From positions 1 to 36,237 of the forward strand of contig NZ_JAOAOQ010000052.1 of NCBI RefSeq assembly GCF_030398385.1: DNA of 36,237 nucleotides. Reading direction: 5' to 3'. Below, one piece after another: positions 18,933 to 27,326 of this stretch; positions within the stretch are counted from its first letter, which is position 1; each line of letters opens with the position of its first letter. The stretch comes from Aquibium sp. ELW1220 (GTDB taxonomy: Bacteria; Pseudomonadota; Alphaproteobacteria; Rhizobiales; Rhizobiaceae). The notes under the pieces were generated by a model, which saw only the letters and a list, made by a program, of their open reading frames with translations, searched no databases and was not told the origin of the DNA. The translations under genes were made by a program, and so were the position numbers.

Positions 18933-19802
18933 ATGAAATGCGTGACCTACAACATCCAGTACGGCATCGGGCTCGACGGGAATTACGATCTTGGCCGCAT
19001 TGCCGACGCGGTGCGCGGCGCCGACCTGATCGCCCTGCAGGAGGTCTCGCGCAACAACCCGCAGAACGCCGGCCGCGACATGGTGGCGGAACTCGCCGAC
19101 CTGCTCCCGGAGTATTTTTCCGTCTTCGGTGCGCCCTTCGGTGCCGACATGGGTTCGGCCATCGAGAACGGCAAGGCCGTGACCCGGCATTTCCAGTTCG
19201 GCAACATGATCCTGTCGAAGACGCCGATCCTCTCGTGGCGCAACCATCTGCTGCCGCGCATGCGCACCTACGACCGGCTCAACCTGCAGCGCGGCGCGCT
19301 CGAGGCCATGGTGATGACGCCCTTCGGCCCGCTGCGCGCCTACTCCGTCCATCTCGACCACACGAGCCCGGCGGAGCGCATGGCGCAGATGCGGTTCCTG
19401 GTGGAAAAGGCCCTCTCCTACGCCCGCGAGGGCGGCGCGCTGACCGGCACGTCGGAGCTGCACTTTCCCGAGCCGCCGCATCCGGAGGGCTTCATCCTGA
19501 TGGGCGACTTCAACCTGGAGCCCGGCAGGGACGAGTACCGCCAGATCACCGGCATTCCCGACGTCGAGTTCGGCCTTGCGCGGCGCGCGGATCTGCTCGT
19601 CGATGCCGCCACCCTCGCCTCCGGCGGGCCGGGCGAGCGCATCACCTGGATCGATCCGCGCCACCCGGACGACCGGACGCGCCAGCGCTGCCTCGACTAC
19701 CACTTCGTCCACGCCTCGCTCGCCCCGCGCGTGAAATCCTGCACCATCGACGAGGCGGCGGTCGGTTCCGACCACCGTCCCGTCTGGCTGGAGCTGGAAT
19801 AG
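18933..19802 (+). CDS. Endonuclease/exonuclease/phosphatase family protein
   Basis: The 289-residue product has the DNase I-like metallo-phosphoesterase fold: VTYNIQYGIG at the N-terminus (metal-site Asn), ALQEVSR with the metal-binding Glu near residue 37, YSVHLDHTSPAERMAQM with the catalytic His, LMGDFNLEPG, and the terminal GSDHRPVWLEL with Asp and His. No signal peptide is seen, so it is probably cytoplasmic. Members cleave phosphodiesters in DNA, sphingomyelin, inositol phosphates and other substrates; the substrate here is unknown. GGAGG lies 10 bases before the ATG. It is the only + strand gene between 6 kb and 21 kb, divergent from obgE and convergent with the GNAT gene. Confidence 0.85.
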   Translation: MKCVTYNIQYGIGLDGNYDLGRIADAVRGADLIALQEVSRNNPQNAGRDMVAELADLLPEYFSVFGAPFGADMGSAIENGKAVTRHFQFGNMILSKTPILSWRNHLLPRMRTYDRLNLQRGALEAMVMTPFGPLRAYSVHLDHTSPAERMAQMRFLVEKALSYAREGGALTGTSELHFPEPPHPEGFILMGDFNLEPGRDEYRQITGIPDVEFGLARRADLLVDAATLASGGPGERITWIDPRHPDDRTRQRCLDYHFVHASLAPRVKSCTIDEAAVGSDHRPVWLELE

Positions 19803-19816
19803 CCGCGGGGCCATCG

Positions 19817-20407
19817 TCAGATCTGGCCCCAGCTGCGCAAGCTGACCCAGGTGCGCCGGTCGAGCCGGTAGCGCTCCACCGGAACCTGTCCGGCAACCAG
19901 CGAATCCAGCATGCCCTGGCCGGAATACTGGAAGCCGCACTTGTGGATGACGCGCCGCGAGGCGGCGTTCGTCACCCGGCACGACACGTGCAGCACCTCG
20001 ATCCGCGTCGCCCGGAAGGCGAGGTCGACGGCGGCATGCGCGGCTTCGGTGGCGTAGCCGCGGCCCCAGTAGGGCTGGCCGATCCAGTAGCCGAGCTCCA
20101 GCCCGTGCGCCCGGGCGTCGAGCCCGATGCAGCCGATGAAGGCGCCGTTGTCGGAGTTGGTGATGGCGTAGACGCAGCCGCCGTTGCCGCGCTGCCTGGC
20201 ACCGGCGATGAAGGCGCGCGCTTCGGCCTCGCCATAGGGATGCGGCATGCGGCCGAGCATTTCGGCCACGCGGCGGTCATTGGCGAGTTCCGCCAGTTCC
20301 GCGACGTCGTCGGCGTGAGGCGGGCGCAGCACCAGCCTCTCGGTCACGACGACCGGGCAGTCTATCCGCAGACTTTCGTCTTCGACGTCTTCCTTCTCGG
20401 CAACCAT
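19817..20407 (-). CDS. GNAT family N-acetyltransferase (RimJ/RimL type)
   Basis: The 196-residue product matches RimJ/RimL-like acetyltransferases: TERLVLRPPHADDVAELAEL near residue 22, FIGCIGLDARAHGLELGYWI, the acetyl-CoA loop QPYWGRGYATEA, and VTNAASRRVIHKCGFQ near the C-terminus. It would transfer an acetyl group from acetyl-CoA to an amine, perhaps a ribosomal protein N-terminus, but the target is unknown. GAGGAC lies about 10 bases before the ATG. It follows the rplU-rpmA terminator closely, so it depends either on read-through or on a promoter inside or beside the hairpin. A GNAT gene downstream of rpmA is a common arrangement in Rhizobiales. Confidence 0.88.
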   Translation of the reverse strand: MVAEKEDVEDESLRIDCPVVVTERLVLRPPHADDVAELAELANDRRVAEMLGRMPHPYGEAEARAFIAGARQRGNGGCVYAITNSDNGAFIGCIGLDARAHGLELGYWIGQPYWGRGYATEAAHAAVDLAFRATRIEVLHVSCRVTNAASRRVIHKCGFQYSGQGMLDSLVAGQVPVERYRLDRRTWVSLRSWGQI

Positions 20408-20428
20408 GGGCCAGTCCTCGGGTCAAAG

Positions 20429-20457
20429 AAAAAGGGGAGATGGCGGCCCATCTCCCC
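20429..20457 (-). terminator. Intrinsic terminator of rplU-rpmA
   Basis: On the minus strand GGGGAGATGG and CCATCTCCCC form a perfect 10-bp stem around a 4-base loop, followed by five T (plus-strand A at 20429-20433). It lies about 70 bp after the rpmA stop and upstream of the GNAT gene, a textbook Rho-independent terminator. Confidence 0.9.
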
Positions 20458-20528
20458 TGATCCCATTCTGGACTGTCCAGACACCGGTTCCCGAGATGGG
20501 GCGCCGATGTTGGTGGTGCGGATATCGG

Positions 20529-20798
<270 letters not shown>

Positions 20799-20852
20799 TT
20801 TTCTACTCCTTTGCGCCGCCTGGGCGCTTCGAATGACTTATGGGCGCAAACG

Positions 20853-20872
20853 CGCCCGGTTTCAACCGGGCG
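20853..20872. other. Hairpin between rplU and rpmA
   Basis: CGCCCGGTT and AACCGGGCG form a stem of up to 9 bp with a minimal loop in the 78-bp gap just after the rplU stop. No T-run follows on the minus strand, so an mRNA-processing or translational spacer role is more likely than termination. Function is not shown. Confidence 0.4.
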
Positions 20873-20876
20873 GGGC

Positions 20877-21446
20877 TTAGTTCGCCAGTTCCTTGGCCTG
20901 CTCGCGCCAGTCCGAGATCTGGTCGGCGCTGAACGGCATGTTGGCGTCGATCCGCGCGACGTCCTCGTCCGAGAGGGCAGCGATCTGCGCGAAGGTGGTG
21001 ACGCCCTGCTCCTTGAGCTGGCGCGCGGCGACCGGGCCGATGCCCTTGATCTTGGTCAGGTCGTCGCCCTTGCCTTCCGGCGCGGTGAACAGCGGCGAAG
21101 GCTTTTCGGCAGCGGCCTTCGACGGAGCCGCACCGCCGGTCAGGATCTCGGAGATCCGCACGGTGGTGAGCAGCTGGCGATGGCCGCGCTTGCGGCGCGA
21201 ATTCTGGCGGCGGCGCTTCTTGAAGGCGATGACGGTGGGCGCGCGGCCCTGCTCGACGACTTCTGCAGCGACCGAAGCGCCGTCCACGAAGGGCGCGCCG
21301 AAGGTCACGTTCTCGCCTTCGCCGAAGGCCAGCACATGGCCGATGGTGACGATCTCGCCGACGTCGCCGGCGATGCGCTCGATGGTGATGGTGTCGTCGG
21401 CGGCGACGCGGTACTGCTTCCCGCCTGTCTTGATGACTGCGAACAT
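20877..21446 (-). CDS. rplU: 50S ribosomal protein L21 with C-terminal HhH extension
   Basis: L21 binds 23S rRNA in the large subunit. The ATG at 21446 (MFAVIKTGGKQYRVAADD, preceded by AGGAAAGG) gives 189 residues, clearly longer than the ~103 of most L21 proteins. The L21 core ends near residue 105 (KRRRQNSRRKRGHRQLLTTV). A C-terminal region from about residue 135 has a helix-hairpin-helix-like motif (LTKIKGIGPVAARQLKEQGV, FAQIAALSDEDVARID) of the kind found in Rhizobiales L21 and other DNA/RNA-binding proteins. It is the first gene of rplU-rpmA. Confidence 0.97.
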   Translation of the reverse strand: MFAVIKTGGKQYRVAADDTITIERIAGDVGEIVTIGHVLAFGEGENVTFGAPFVDGASVAAEVVEQGRAPTVIAFKKRRRQNSRRKRGHRQLLTTVRISEILTGGAAPSKAAAEKPSPLFTAPEGKGDDLTKIKGIGPVAARQLKEQGVTTFAQIAALSDEDVARIDANMPFSADQISDWREQAKELAN

Positions 21447-21695
21447 TTTGAACCTTTCCTGTTCGGTCCGGCCTGAACGCGATGCGCCCGGCCGTCTTTT
21501 TATCAGTCGTTGATGGTGTCCGTACCGCCTGCGGCGTCCGAACGGCTTCCGGCTGGAACGCCTCGACCGCGGATCCCGGACGGGCCGCCTCGTCCCTCGA
21601 ACGACGGGAGGAGCAAGGCGCTCGATCCGGGTGCCGCCGTTCCGTGGCGCCCAAACGACAACCGGCGCGGAAGGACCCACGCCGGAAGTCAAGCC

Positions 21696-21724
21696 CCGTT
21701 AATGGAGAGGCGACGCAAAGTCAA
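21696..21724 (-). promoter_or_regulatory. Candidate rplU-rpmA promoter
   Basis: TTGACT (21724-21719) and TAACGG (21701-21696) on the minus strand are 17 bp apart. The -35 is a good match to the alphaproteobacterial CTTGAC pattern, the -10 is poor. It would make a leader of about 240 nt before rplU. Confidence 0.3.
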
Positions 21725-21755
21725 GGCAGCCGTGTCCGGCGGTTCGAAATAGGCC

Positions 21756-21783
21756 TTGTATCCTCGCCGTCCCTTCGCTATCA
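21756..21783 (+). promoter_or_regulatory. Candidate tRNA-Ser promoter
   Basis: TTGTAT (21756-21761) and CTATCA (21778-21783) are 16 bp apart and end 34 bp before the mature tRNA 5' end, a usual distance. Pattern-based only. Confidence 0.35.
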
Positions 21784-21817
21784 GTGCGCCGCGCCCGAGT
21801 GGCGCCCACGGCACCGC

Positions 21818-21907
21818 GGAGAGGTGGCAGAGTGGTCGAATGCACCGCACTCGAAATGCGGCATACTCGCAAGGGTATCGGGGGTTCGAATCCCCCCCTC
21901 TCCGCCA
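21818..21907 (+). tRNA. tRNA-Ser (anticodon CGA)
   Basis: The acceptor stem GGAGAGG (21818-21824) pairs with CCTCTCC (21897-21903), followed by G and an encoded CCA. The anticodon stem CCGCA/TGCGG encloses CTCGAAA, giving anticodon CGA for codon UCG. A long variable arm (CATACTCGCAAGGGTATC) marks a class II serine tRNA, and GGTTCGAATCC forms the T arm. With an integrase gene starting 89 bp downstream, its 3' end is the likely attachment site of the adjoining island. Confidence 0.97.
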
Positions 21908-21996
21908 CATCCTTGGGCCTCTTCCCCAATTTGCGCTAACCGTCTGTTCCGTTTGGGAAATCATTTCCCGCAGCTCCCGACCGAGGGAGATGGAAG

Positions 21997-23495
21997 GTGG
22001 ACTTTTCGCAGAATGTATCGTCCGATGTATCGTCGGACATATCGCTGGACGTATCGTCGAACCCGGTCGTACGCAGGCCGTATCCGCCTGCCGGGGGAAA
22101 CGCGAGGAATGGATCGCCGGGGCGATACCTCGTCCGGTCAGGATCCGTTTATCTTTTCCAGATCAGGATGCCTGAAGACATCGGCGGATCGCCCGCGCGC
22201 ACCCTGCGCATCGGCCTGGGTCCGCTGACGGCAAGACAGGCGCGGGTCGAGGCGGAGCTGCTGGCGGCGCTCGCCCGCACCCGCTTCGAACAGATCAGGA
22301 CAGCACGCATGCAGGACGATCACCCAGAGAGCGACGAAGGCGACATTGCTCCGGCGATCGCGGCCGCGGAGGTCAAGGGCTACCTCATGGCCATGCGCAG
22401 CCTGCTCGACGGGTCTCCGCCCCCCACACCCCCGCACCAGGAGCCCTGGCTTCGCAGGGATTCGCGGGCTTGTCTCGCTCAACCGCGAACTCGCGAAGGG
22501 CGCGGAGGGCAACCCACTCGTCATCGACAATGCCGACATGCTGAAGGCGCAGTCGATCGCCCGCATCAAGGAGACGGTCGACATCGCCGACGGGGCGAAG
22601 AAGATTGCGCCAGCGCCTCAGCAGCGCGAACCGCCCGCACCGCCTGCCGATACCACAGGGCTCGAGGTTGAAAGTTCGCCGCCTTCTGCCCCCTCCCCCT
22701 CTGAAAGCGAGCAGCGCACTCGTTTCTGCTGTCCAAGTCGAGACGTCGAAGCCAGTCGCTTCTGGACGAATTCATCGGGACGAGAATGGGAAGATCATCC
22801 CCGGATTTCGCCTCGACAGGCGATCCGTGGCGCGCAAGCCCTCCGACCTGCCGCGTCTCAGCGAAGTGGCCGAGGAGTATTTCGCTGCACGCGAGGTCAA
22901 GCTTGGCGAGGGCCACAAGGACATCAAAACGGCCCGCATGCGCCTTGGGGTGTTCCTCGACCTGATCGGAGATCACCAGGTCGATACCTATACGTCGGCC
23001 GACCTTCAGGCGTTCATCGCCCTTATGACCCATTGGCCCGCTCAGGAACGTAACAGACCGTCGGACAAGTCGCCGCGCGAAATCCTCGCAGCCAATGCCG
23101 ATCTCCGCTTCAAGCCCCTGAAGCGTTCGGCGCTTGAAGACGGTTATGTCACCGCTGCCAGATCAATCATCCGGTACAAGATGACGGACTACGAATATTC
23201 CGATCCGTTCCTGAACGCGAAACTAACATATCCGGAAACCGCGGCGCCGAAGCAGTCGACTGAGCCGTTGAGCTCGGAGCAGAAGAGCAGGATTTTCCGG
23301 ACCGGCGTGGAAGGAGGTCTGCTCGACGAAGCGATCCTGCCGCTCCTGGGCGACCTGACCGGGCGCCGGCTTGGGCTTCTGGTGCACCTTCAGGGAAGCG
23401 ACCTCCGCGAAAAGTATCCTGGCGTGTTCGTGGCACAGACCAGCGGCATCGTCCTAAATGCAGACGGCGTATGGCGCCGTGTCCCGATCAAGACC
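21997..23495 (+). pseudogene. Broken site-specific (tyrosine-type) integrase gene
   Basis: A GTG at 21997, after GAGGGAGATGG, opens a frame with the N-terminal segment of phage/ICE integrases (RYLVRSGSVYLFQIRMPEDI, a DUF6538-like arm-binding region). The homologous reading moves to the +2 frame near 22440 (GFAGIRGLVSLNRELAKGAE) and to the third frame near 22700 (PSDLPRLSEVAEEYFAAREV; KDIKTARMRLGVFLDLIGDH), so at least two frameshifts are present. The core-binding domain continues to GDLTGRRLGLLVHLQGSDLR, which carries the first catalytic Arg. The sequence then changes to TraA after WRRVPIKTD; the later Arg, His and Tyr of the catalytic domain are gone. It therefore cannot excise the island. 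The frameshift points are estimates from reading the three frames. Confidence 0.8.
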
Positions 23496-24892
23496 GACCA
23501 GATCGTCTTCCTCAAGAACGACAGCACGCTTGGCGTCAAGAATGGCATGCTAGCCAAGGTCGTCGAGGCCGCGCCCGGACGGACTATCGCCGAGGTCGGC
23601 GAGGGCGAGGCGCGACGGCGGATCGAGATCGATCAGCGCACCTACCGCAACCTCGACCACAGGTATGCAACGACCATCCACAAGTCCCAAGGCGCGACCG
23701 TGGATGGCGTCCGGGTGCTCGCGTCGCTGTCGCTGAACCGGCACCTGACCTATGTCGCCATGACCCGGCACCGCGAGAATGTGACGCTCTATTACGGCAA
23801 GCGGTCGTTCGCGTTTGCCGGCGGGTTGACGAAAATCCTGTCCCGGCGTGACGCGAAGGAAACCACCCTCGACTACACCGGCGGCCGCTTCTACGCGCAG
23901 GCTCTGAGCTTCGCCAATAGCCGTGGCCTCCACCTTGTCCGCGTGGGGCGAACCCTGCTGCGCGACCGCCTCGACTGGACGCTGCGCCAGCAGGCCCGTC
24001 TCGCCGAGCTCGGCGAAAAGCTGAGGTCCGTCGGCGTACGCCTGGGCGTCTTCGATCGTCAGGCTTCCACCCCCGTCCATTCAACCCGAAAGGCCGAACC
24101 CATGGTCAAGGGCGTCACCAGCTTCGCGCTGACGATCACCGATGCCGCCGAAGCCAAACTGCAATCGGACAAGGCGCTCGCCAAGCAATGGGACTTGGTC
24201 TCCGATCGCATTCGTCGGGTCTATGCCGAACCCGAGACCGCGTTCCGTGCCATGCGCATCGAGGCAGCATTCTCTGACCCCAGCACTCGGTCCGATCGCC
24301 TGCGGCAGATTGAGCAGGCGCCGGCGAGCTACGGACCGCTGCGCGGTCGCACCGGCATCCTCGCCAGCAGCGCTGACAAGAATGACCGGCGCATCGCCAA
24401 GACCAATGTGCCGGCGTTGCGCCGCGATCTCGAGCGCTACTTCGTGATGCGCGAGCAGGTGATGAAGCGGCTGGTCGTTGAGGAGGCCGGACAGCGCCAG
24501 CGGGCATCGATCGACATCCCGGCGCTATCCCCGCGGCCGCGTCCGTGCTCGCCAAAGTGCGGGATGCGATCGACCGCAACGATGTGCCTGCGGCGCTCGG
24601 TTTCGCGCTCGCCGATCGCATGGTCAAGGCCGAGATCGACGCTCTCAACGGGGCCGTCAAAGAGCGTTTTGGCGAACGGGCACTCCTTGGCAAGGCCGCC
24701 ATGGATACAGACGGACCGGCGTTCAAGGCGGCCTTGATCGGTCTCGCACCGGCAGAGCAGCAGCACCTCGCATCGGCCTGGCCAGTGATGCGTGCCGCCC
24801 AGCAGCTCGCCGCCCACGAGCGCACAGTGGCGGCACTTAAGGAGACGGAGGGGCTGCGCCAAACGCAACGCCAGGGGCAGGTCCTGAAATGA
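23496..24892 (+). pseudogene. traA: traA relaxase/helicase 3' remnant, frameshifted
   Basis: From QIVFLKNDSTLGVKNG the frame encodes the C-terminal part of a Ti/rhizobial TraA: helicase motifs HRYATTIHKSQGATVD and RHLTYVAMTRHRENVTLYYG, then the long helical tail (SFALTITDAAEAKLQSDKAL; LAKQWDLVSDRIRRVYAEPE). The MobA/relaxase N-terminus and the Walker A region are missing. Near 24530 one base is lost: the original frame runs on to a stop at 24737 without homology, while the next frame gives LAKVRDAIDRNDVPAALGFA and a normal C-terminus, which ends at 24892 in a 4-bp ATGA overlap with traF. It is fused in frame with the integrase remnant upstream. No nicking activity is expected. Confidence 0.82.
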
Positions 24893-25422
24893 CCGCCCGT
24901 CCCTGCGCGATTGCAATCATCGTCGTGTCGCTGGCGACCCTGGCTGTGTTCGCGAGCGTGGGCTCCGTCACCGGTTTGCGGGTCAATCTGACGCCCAGCT
25001 ATCCGCTTGGTCTGTGGCGCATCGAGCCACTGACGCGCGCCGTGGCGGTCGGCGATCGCATCCTCATCTGCCCGCCACAGGTGGCAGCCTTCGCGCTGGC
25101 TCGGGAGCGCGGCTACCTTGGCCGAGGACTTTGCCCGGGATGGTTCTCGCCGCTCATCAAAACAGCCGTCGCCGTCGCCGGTCAGCATGTTGTTATCGAT
25201 GGATCAATTACTGTCGACGGCGTCCGTCTCGCGCATTCTTTCGTCCGCCCGATCGATGGGGAGGGCCAGGCGCTCGCACCCGACGCCGGCGGCATCGTGC
25301 CGACCGGCAAGCTTTTTCTCTTCTCCGAATTCGCAGGTTCCTATGACTCGAGATATTTCGGGCCCATCCCGGCTGCCGGCGTCCTTGGCCTGGCTCGCCC
25401 GGTCCTGGTCCTCGACCCCTGA
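24889..25422 (+). CDS. traF: Conjugal transfer protein TraF (S26-type peptidase)
   Basis: TraF proteins are signal-peptidase-like enzymes needed for pilus maturation in rhizobial and Ti-type transfer systems. The 177-residue product has an N-terminal membrane helix (AIAIIVVSLATLAVFASV), the nucleophile Ser37 in TPSYPLGLW and the general-base Lys91 in LIKTAVAVAGQ, then a beta domain (VVIDGSITVDGV) and a C-terminal SEFAGSYDSRYFGPI motif with the last family block. All key residues are present. It overlaps the traA remnant at its start and traB at its end, so the tra genes form one operon. Confidence 0.92.
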   Translation: MTARPCAIAIIVVSLATLAVFASVGSVTGLRVNLTPSYPLGLWRIEPLTRAVAVGDRILICPPQVAAFALARERGYLGRGLCPGWFSPLIKTAVAVAGQHVVIDGSITVDGVRLAHSFVRPIDGEGQALAPDAGGIVPTGKLFLFSEFAGSYDSRYFGPIPAAGVLGLARPVLVLDP

Positions 25423-26578
25423 GACGGCGCGTTCGGCTCTGCTTGTCATCGCAGCAATCGCCATCGGGCTGATCGCCTGGAGCGGCGAACCGCGCTTGCT
25501 GCCGGCAGCGATGCTCTTCCCCGCGCTTTGGGCGCTGGCTCCGACGCGGCTCAGCGCCGCGCTTGTCGCGGGCGGCTACTTTCTCTCCGCCTCGCGCGGT
25601 CTGCCGCAGGGCGTCAGCAATTTCTACGGCGCCGGCTTTGCGGCCGGCATCGCGCTCTGGATCGCCGCGTCCTTCTTGTTCGTCGCCACGAACGGGCTGT
25701 TGTGGACCAAACGACCGGGCAGGGCGCGCGTGATCCGCTACGCGATCATCGCGGTGCTGCTCAGCATCCCGCCTGTCGATATCGTCGGCTGGGCGCACCC
25801 GATCACCGCCGCTGGCATCCTGTTTGCTGGCTGGAGCTGGTTCGGGCTTGGCGCGGCAGCAATCGGCCTACTCGTCATGACGACGAGATTTCGGCCGATC
25901 GCGATCCTGACACTTGGAGGTCTCTGGATCTGGTCCGCCGCGAACTGGACCGACCCCAGTCTGCCGGAAGGATGGATTAGCGTCGACACAGAATTCGGTG
26001 GCAGCAACGGCCAATATGCCGACTACGAGCAGCATCTCGAAACCATCAACCGCGTCCGGGAAGCGGCCGAGGCGGGTGCTTCCGTCATCGTGCTGCCCGA
26101 GAGTGCGCTGGGCGTCTGGACGCCGACGATCGAGCGGCTCTGGACGCGCGCGCTCGGGGACCTCGACGCCACGGTCTATGGCGGGGCCGCCATCGTCGAC
26201 GAAACCGGATATGACAATGTCATGCTCGAGCTGTCGGGGCAAAGTGCGGTCGCCCGATATCTGGAGCGCATGCCGGTTCCCGTCTCGATGTGGCAACCCT
26301 GGCTTGGCCTCATCGGCGTGCCGGCCAGTGCCCGAGCGTACTTCTTCGCCAATCCTGTGGTCGCGGTGCGAGATGCCCGAGTTGCGACGCTGACCTGCTA
26401 CGAGCAGCTGCTCGTCTGGCCCATCCTGCAATCGGCTCTCCACACACCCGACGTCCTGGTCGCCCCCGCGAACGGATGGTGGACGGGCGACACGGACATC
26501 GTGGCCGTTCAGATCGCCGCGACCAAGGCGTGGAGCCGGCTGTTCACTCTCCCTCTCATTATCGCAATCAACACCTGA
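25343..26578 (+). CDS. traB: Conjugal transfer protein TraB (nitrilase superfamily)
   Basis: I start at the ATG at 25343 (MTRDISGPSRLPASLAWLAR), inside the end of traF; this gives 411 residues. The N-terminal half has about six to seven hydrophobic segments (to about residue 210). The C-terminal half is a carbon-nitrogen-hydrolase (nitrilase) domain, as in apolipoprotein N-acyltransferase: VIVLPESALG with Glu253 and TLTCYEQLLVW with the nucleophile Cys352, then LVAPANGWWTGDTD. The short ending LIIAINT may be slightly early compared with relatives. A second, partial copy of its 3' end occurs at about 31251-31474. The exact role of TraB in transfer is not settled. Confidence 0.9.
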   Translation: MTRDISGPSRLPASLAWLARSWSSTPETARSALLVIAAIAIGLIAWSGEPRLLPAAMLFPALWALAPTRLSAALVAGGYFLSASRGLPQGVSNFYGAGFAAGIALWIAASFLFVATNGLLWTKRPGRARVIRYAIIAVLLSIPPVDIVGWAHPITAAGILFAGWSWFGLGAAAIGLLVMTTRFRPIAILTLGGLWIWSAANWTDPSLPEGWISVDTEFGGSNGQYADYEQHLETINRVREAAEAGASVIVLPESALGVWTPTIERLWTRALGDLDATVYGGAAIVDETGYDNVMLELSGQSAVARYLERMPVPVSMWQPWLGLIGVPASARAYFFANPVVAVRDARVATLTCYEQLLVWPILQSALHTPDVLVAPANGWWTGDTDIVAVQIAATKAWSRLFTLPLIIAINT

Positions 26579-26590
26579 TCGGAGCACGCC

Positions 26591-27202
26591 ATGCTCGATA
26601 CTGCTTTCCTCGAGACCTGCGCCGATCCGGGCGTGAGGATCGAAGTCGTTGAGCGCTTCGTCTCCGCAGTCGGCACCGAAAACCCGCTGGCGATTTCCAT
26701 CACCTCCGGCAATCGCGTCATCCTGCCGGAGCCGCCAACTACGCCGGAGGAGGCAGCCCGCTTGGCACAGCGCTTCGTCGGTACCGCGGTGGTGAGGGCC
26801 GGCATCACGGGATTCCCTGTCGGCGCCGGGATCTCCGACGCCTCGGAGATCACCGCTGACATTTTCGACGTTTGCAAGAACATCGGTATGGGCACCGCCC
26901 TGTTCGGCAAGGTCTATCGAGTGGTCGCGCACGCCCGCCGCGCCGAAGACGGGACCGTGCTTCGAGACGCGCTCGAGGCCTGGAGGACGGGGCAATTCGA
27001 GGGTGCCTATGTTTTCGCCGAGCCGGATCCGGGACCACTGCTGGCGGAAGCCGACGGGCAGGAAAATTTCGAGCTCGGGCCGGAGCCGGCGCCAGCCGAA
27101 GAAGCCGCCGCGTCACCGGAGCCGGACGCCGACGATCCGAACACGGCAGGAATTCGGGTCATGTTGCCGGCGAGTATCGGGCGGCAAGATGGACTGCCAT
27201 GA
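26591..27202 (+). CDS. traH: Conjugal transfer protein TraH
   Basis: The 203-residue product matches rhizobial TraH: N-terminal MLDTAFLETCADPGVRIEVV, then ENPLAISITSGNRVILP, VGTAVVRAGITGFPVGAGI, NIGMGTALFGKVYRVV and a low-complexity acidic Pro/Ala stretch (about 155-185) before DPNTAGIRVMLP. No signal peptide or membrane helix is seen. GGAG lies before the ATG, 12 bp after traB. It completes the usual traAFBH order. Its molecular function is unknown. Confidence 0.88.
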   Translation: MLDTAFLETCADPGVRIEVVERFVSAVGTENPLAISITSGNRVILPEPPTTPEEAARLAQRFVGTAVVRAGITGFPVGAGISDASEITADIFDVCKNIGMGTALFGKVYRVVAHARRAEDGTVLRDALEAWRTGQFEGAYVFAEPDPGPLLAEADGQENFELGPEPAPAEEAAASPEPDADDPNTAGIRVMLPASIGRQDGLP

Positions 27203-27326
27203 TCTCGCACTTCGAACGTAGCGGATTGCAGAAGATGAATATTCGAGGTTCGATCGACCTTTCGGTGGCCAGTTCATCACCGCCCCCGCCATCGGTCCGA
27301 AACTCCCCGGTACTTGATGTCTGCCG

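Larger units (their letters stand above)
21447..21817. other. Divergent intergenic region, rplU / tRNA-Ser
   Basis: This 371-bp stretch separates minus-strand rplU from the + strand tRNA gene and holds no convincing gene. It should carry the rplU promoter and leader on one strand and the tRNA promoter on the other. The best candidates are TTGACT-N17-TAACGG on the minus strand (21724 to 21696) and TTGTAT-N16-CTATCA on the plus strand (21756-21783); both have imperfect -10 boxes. Confidence 0.5.
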
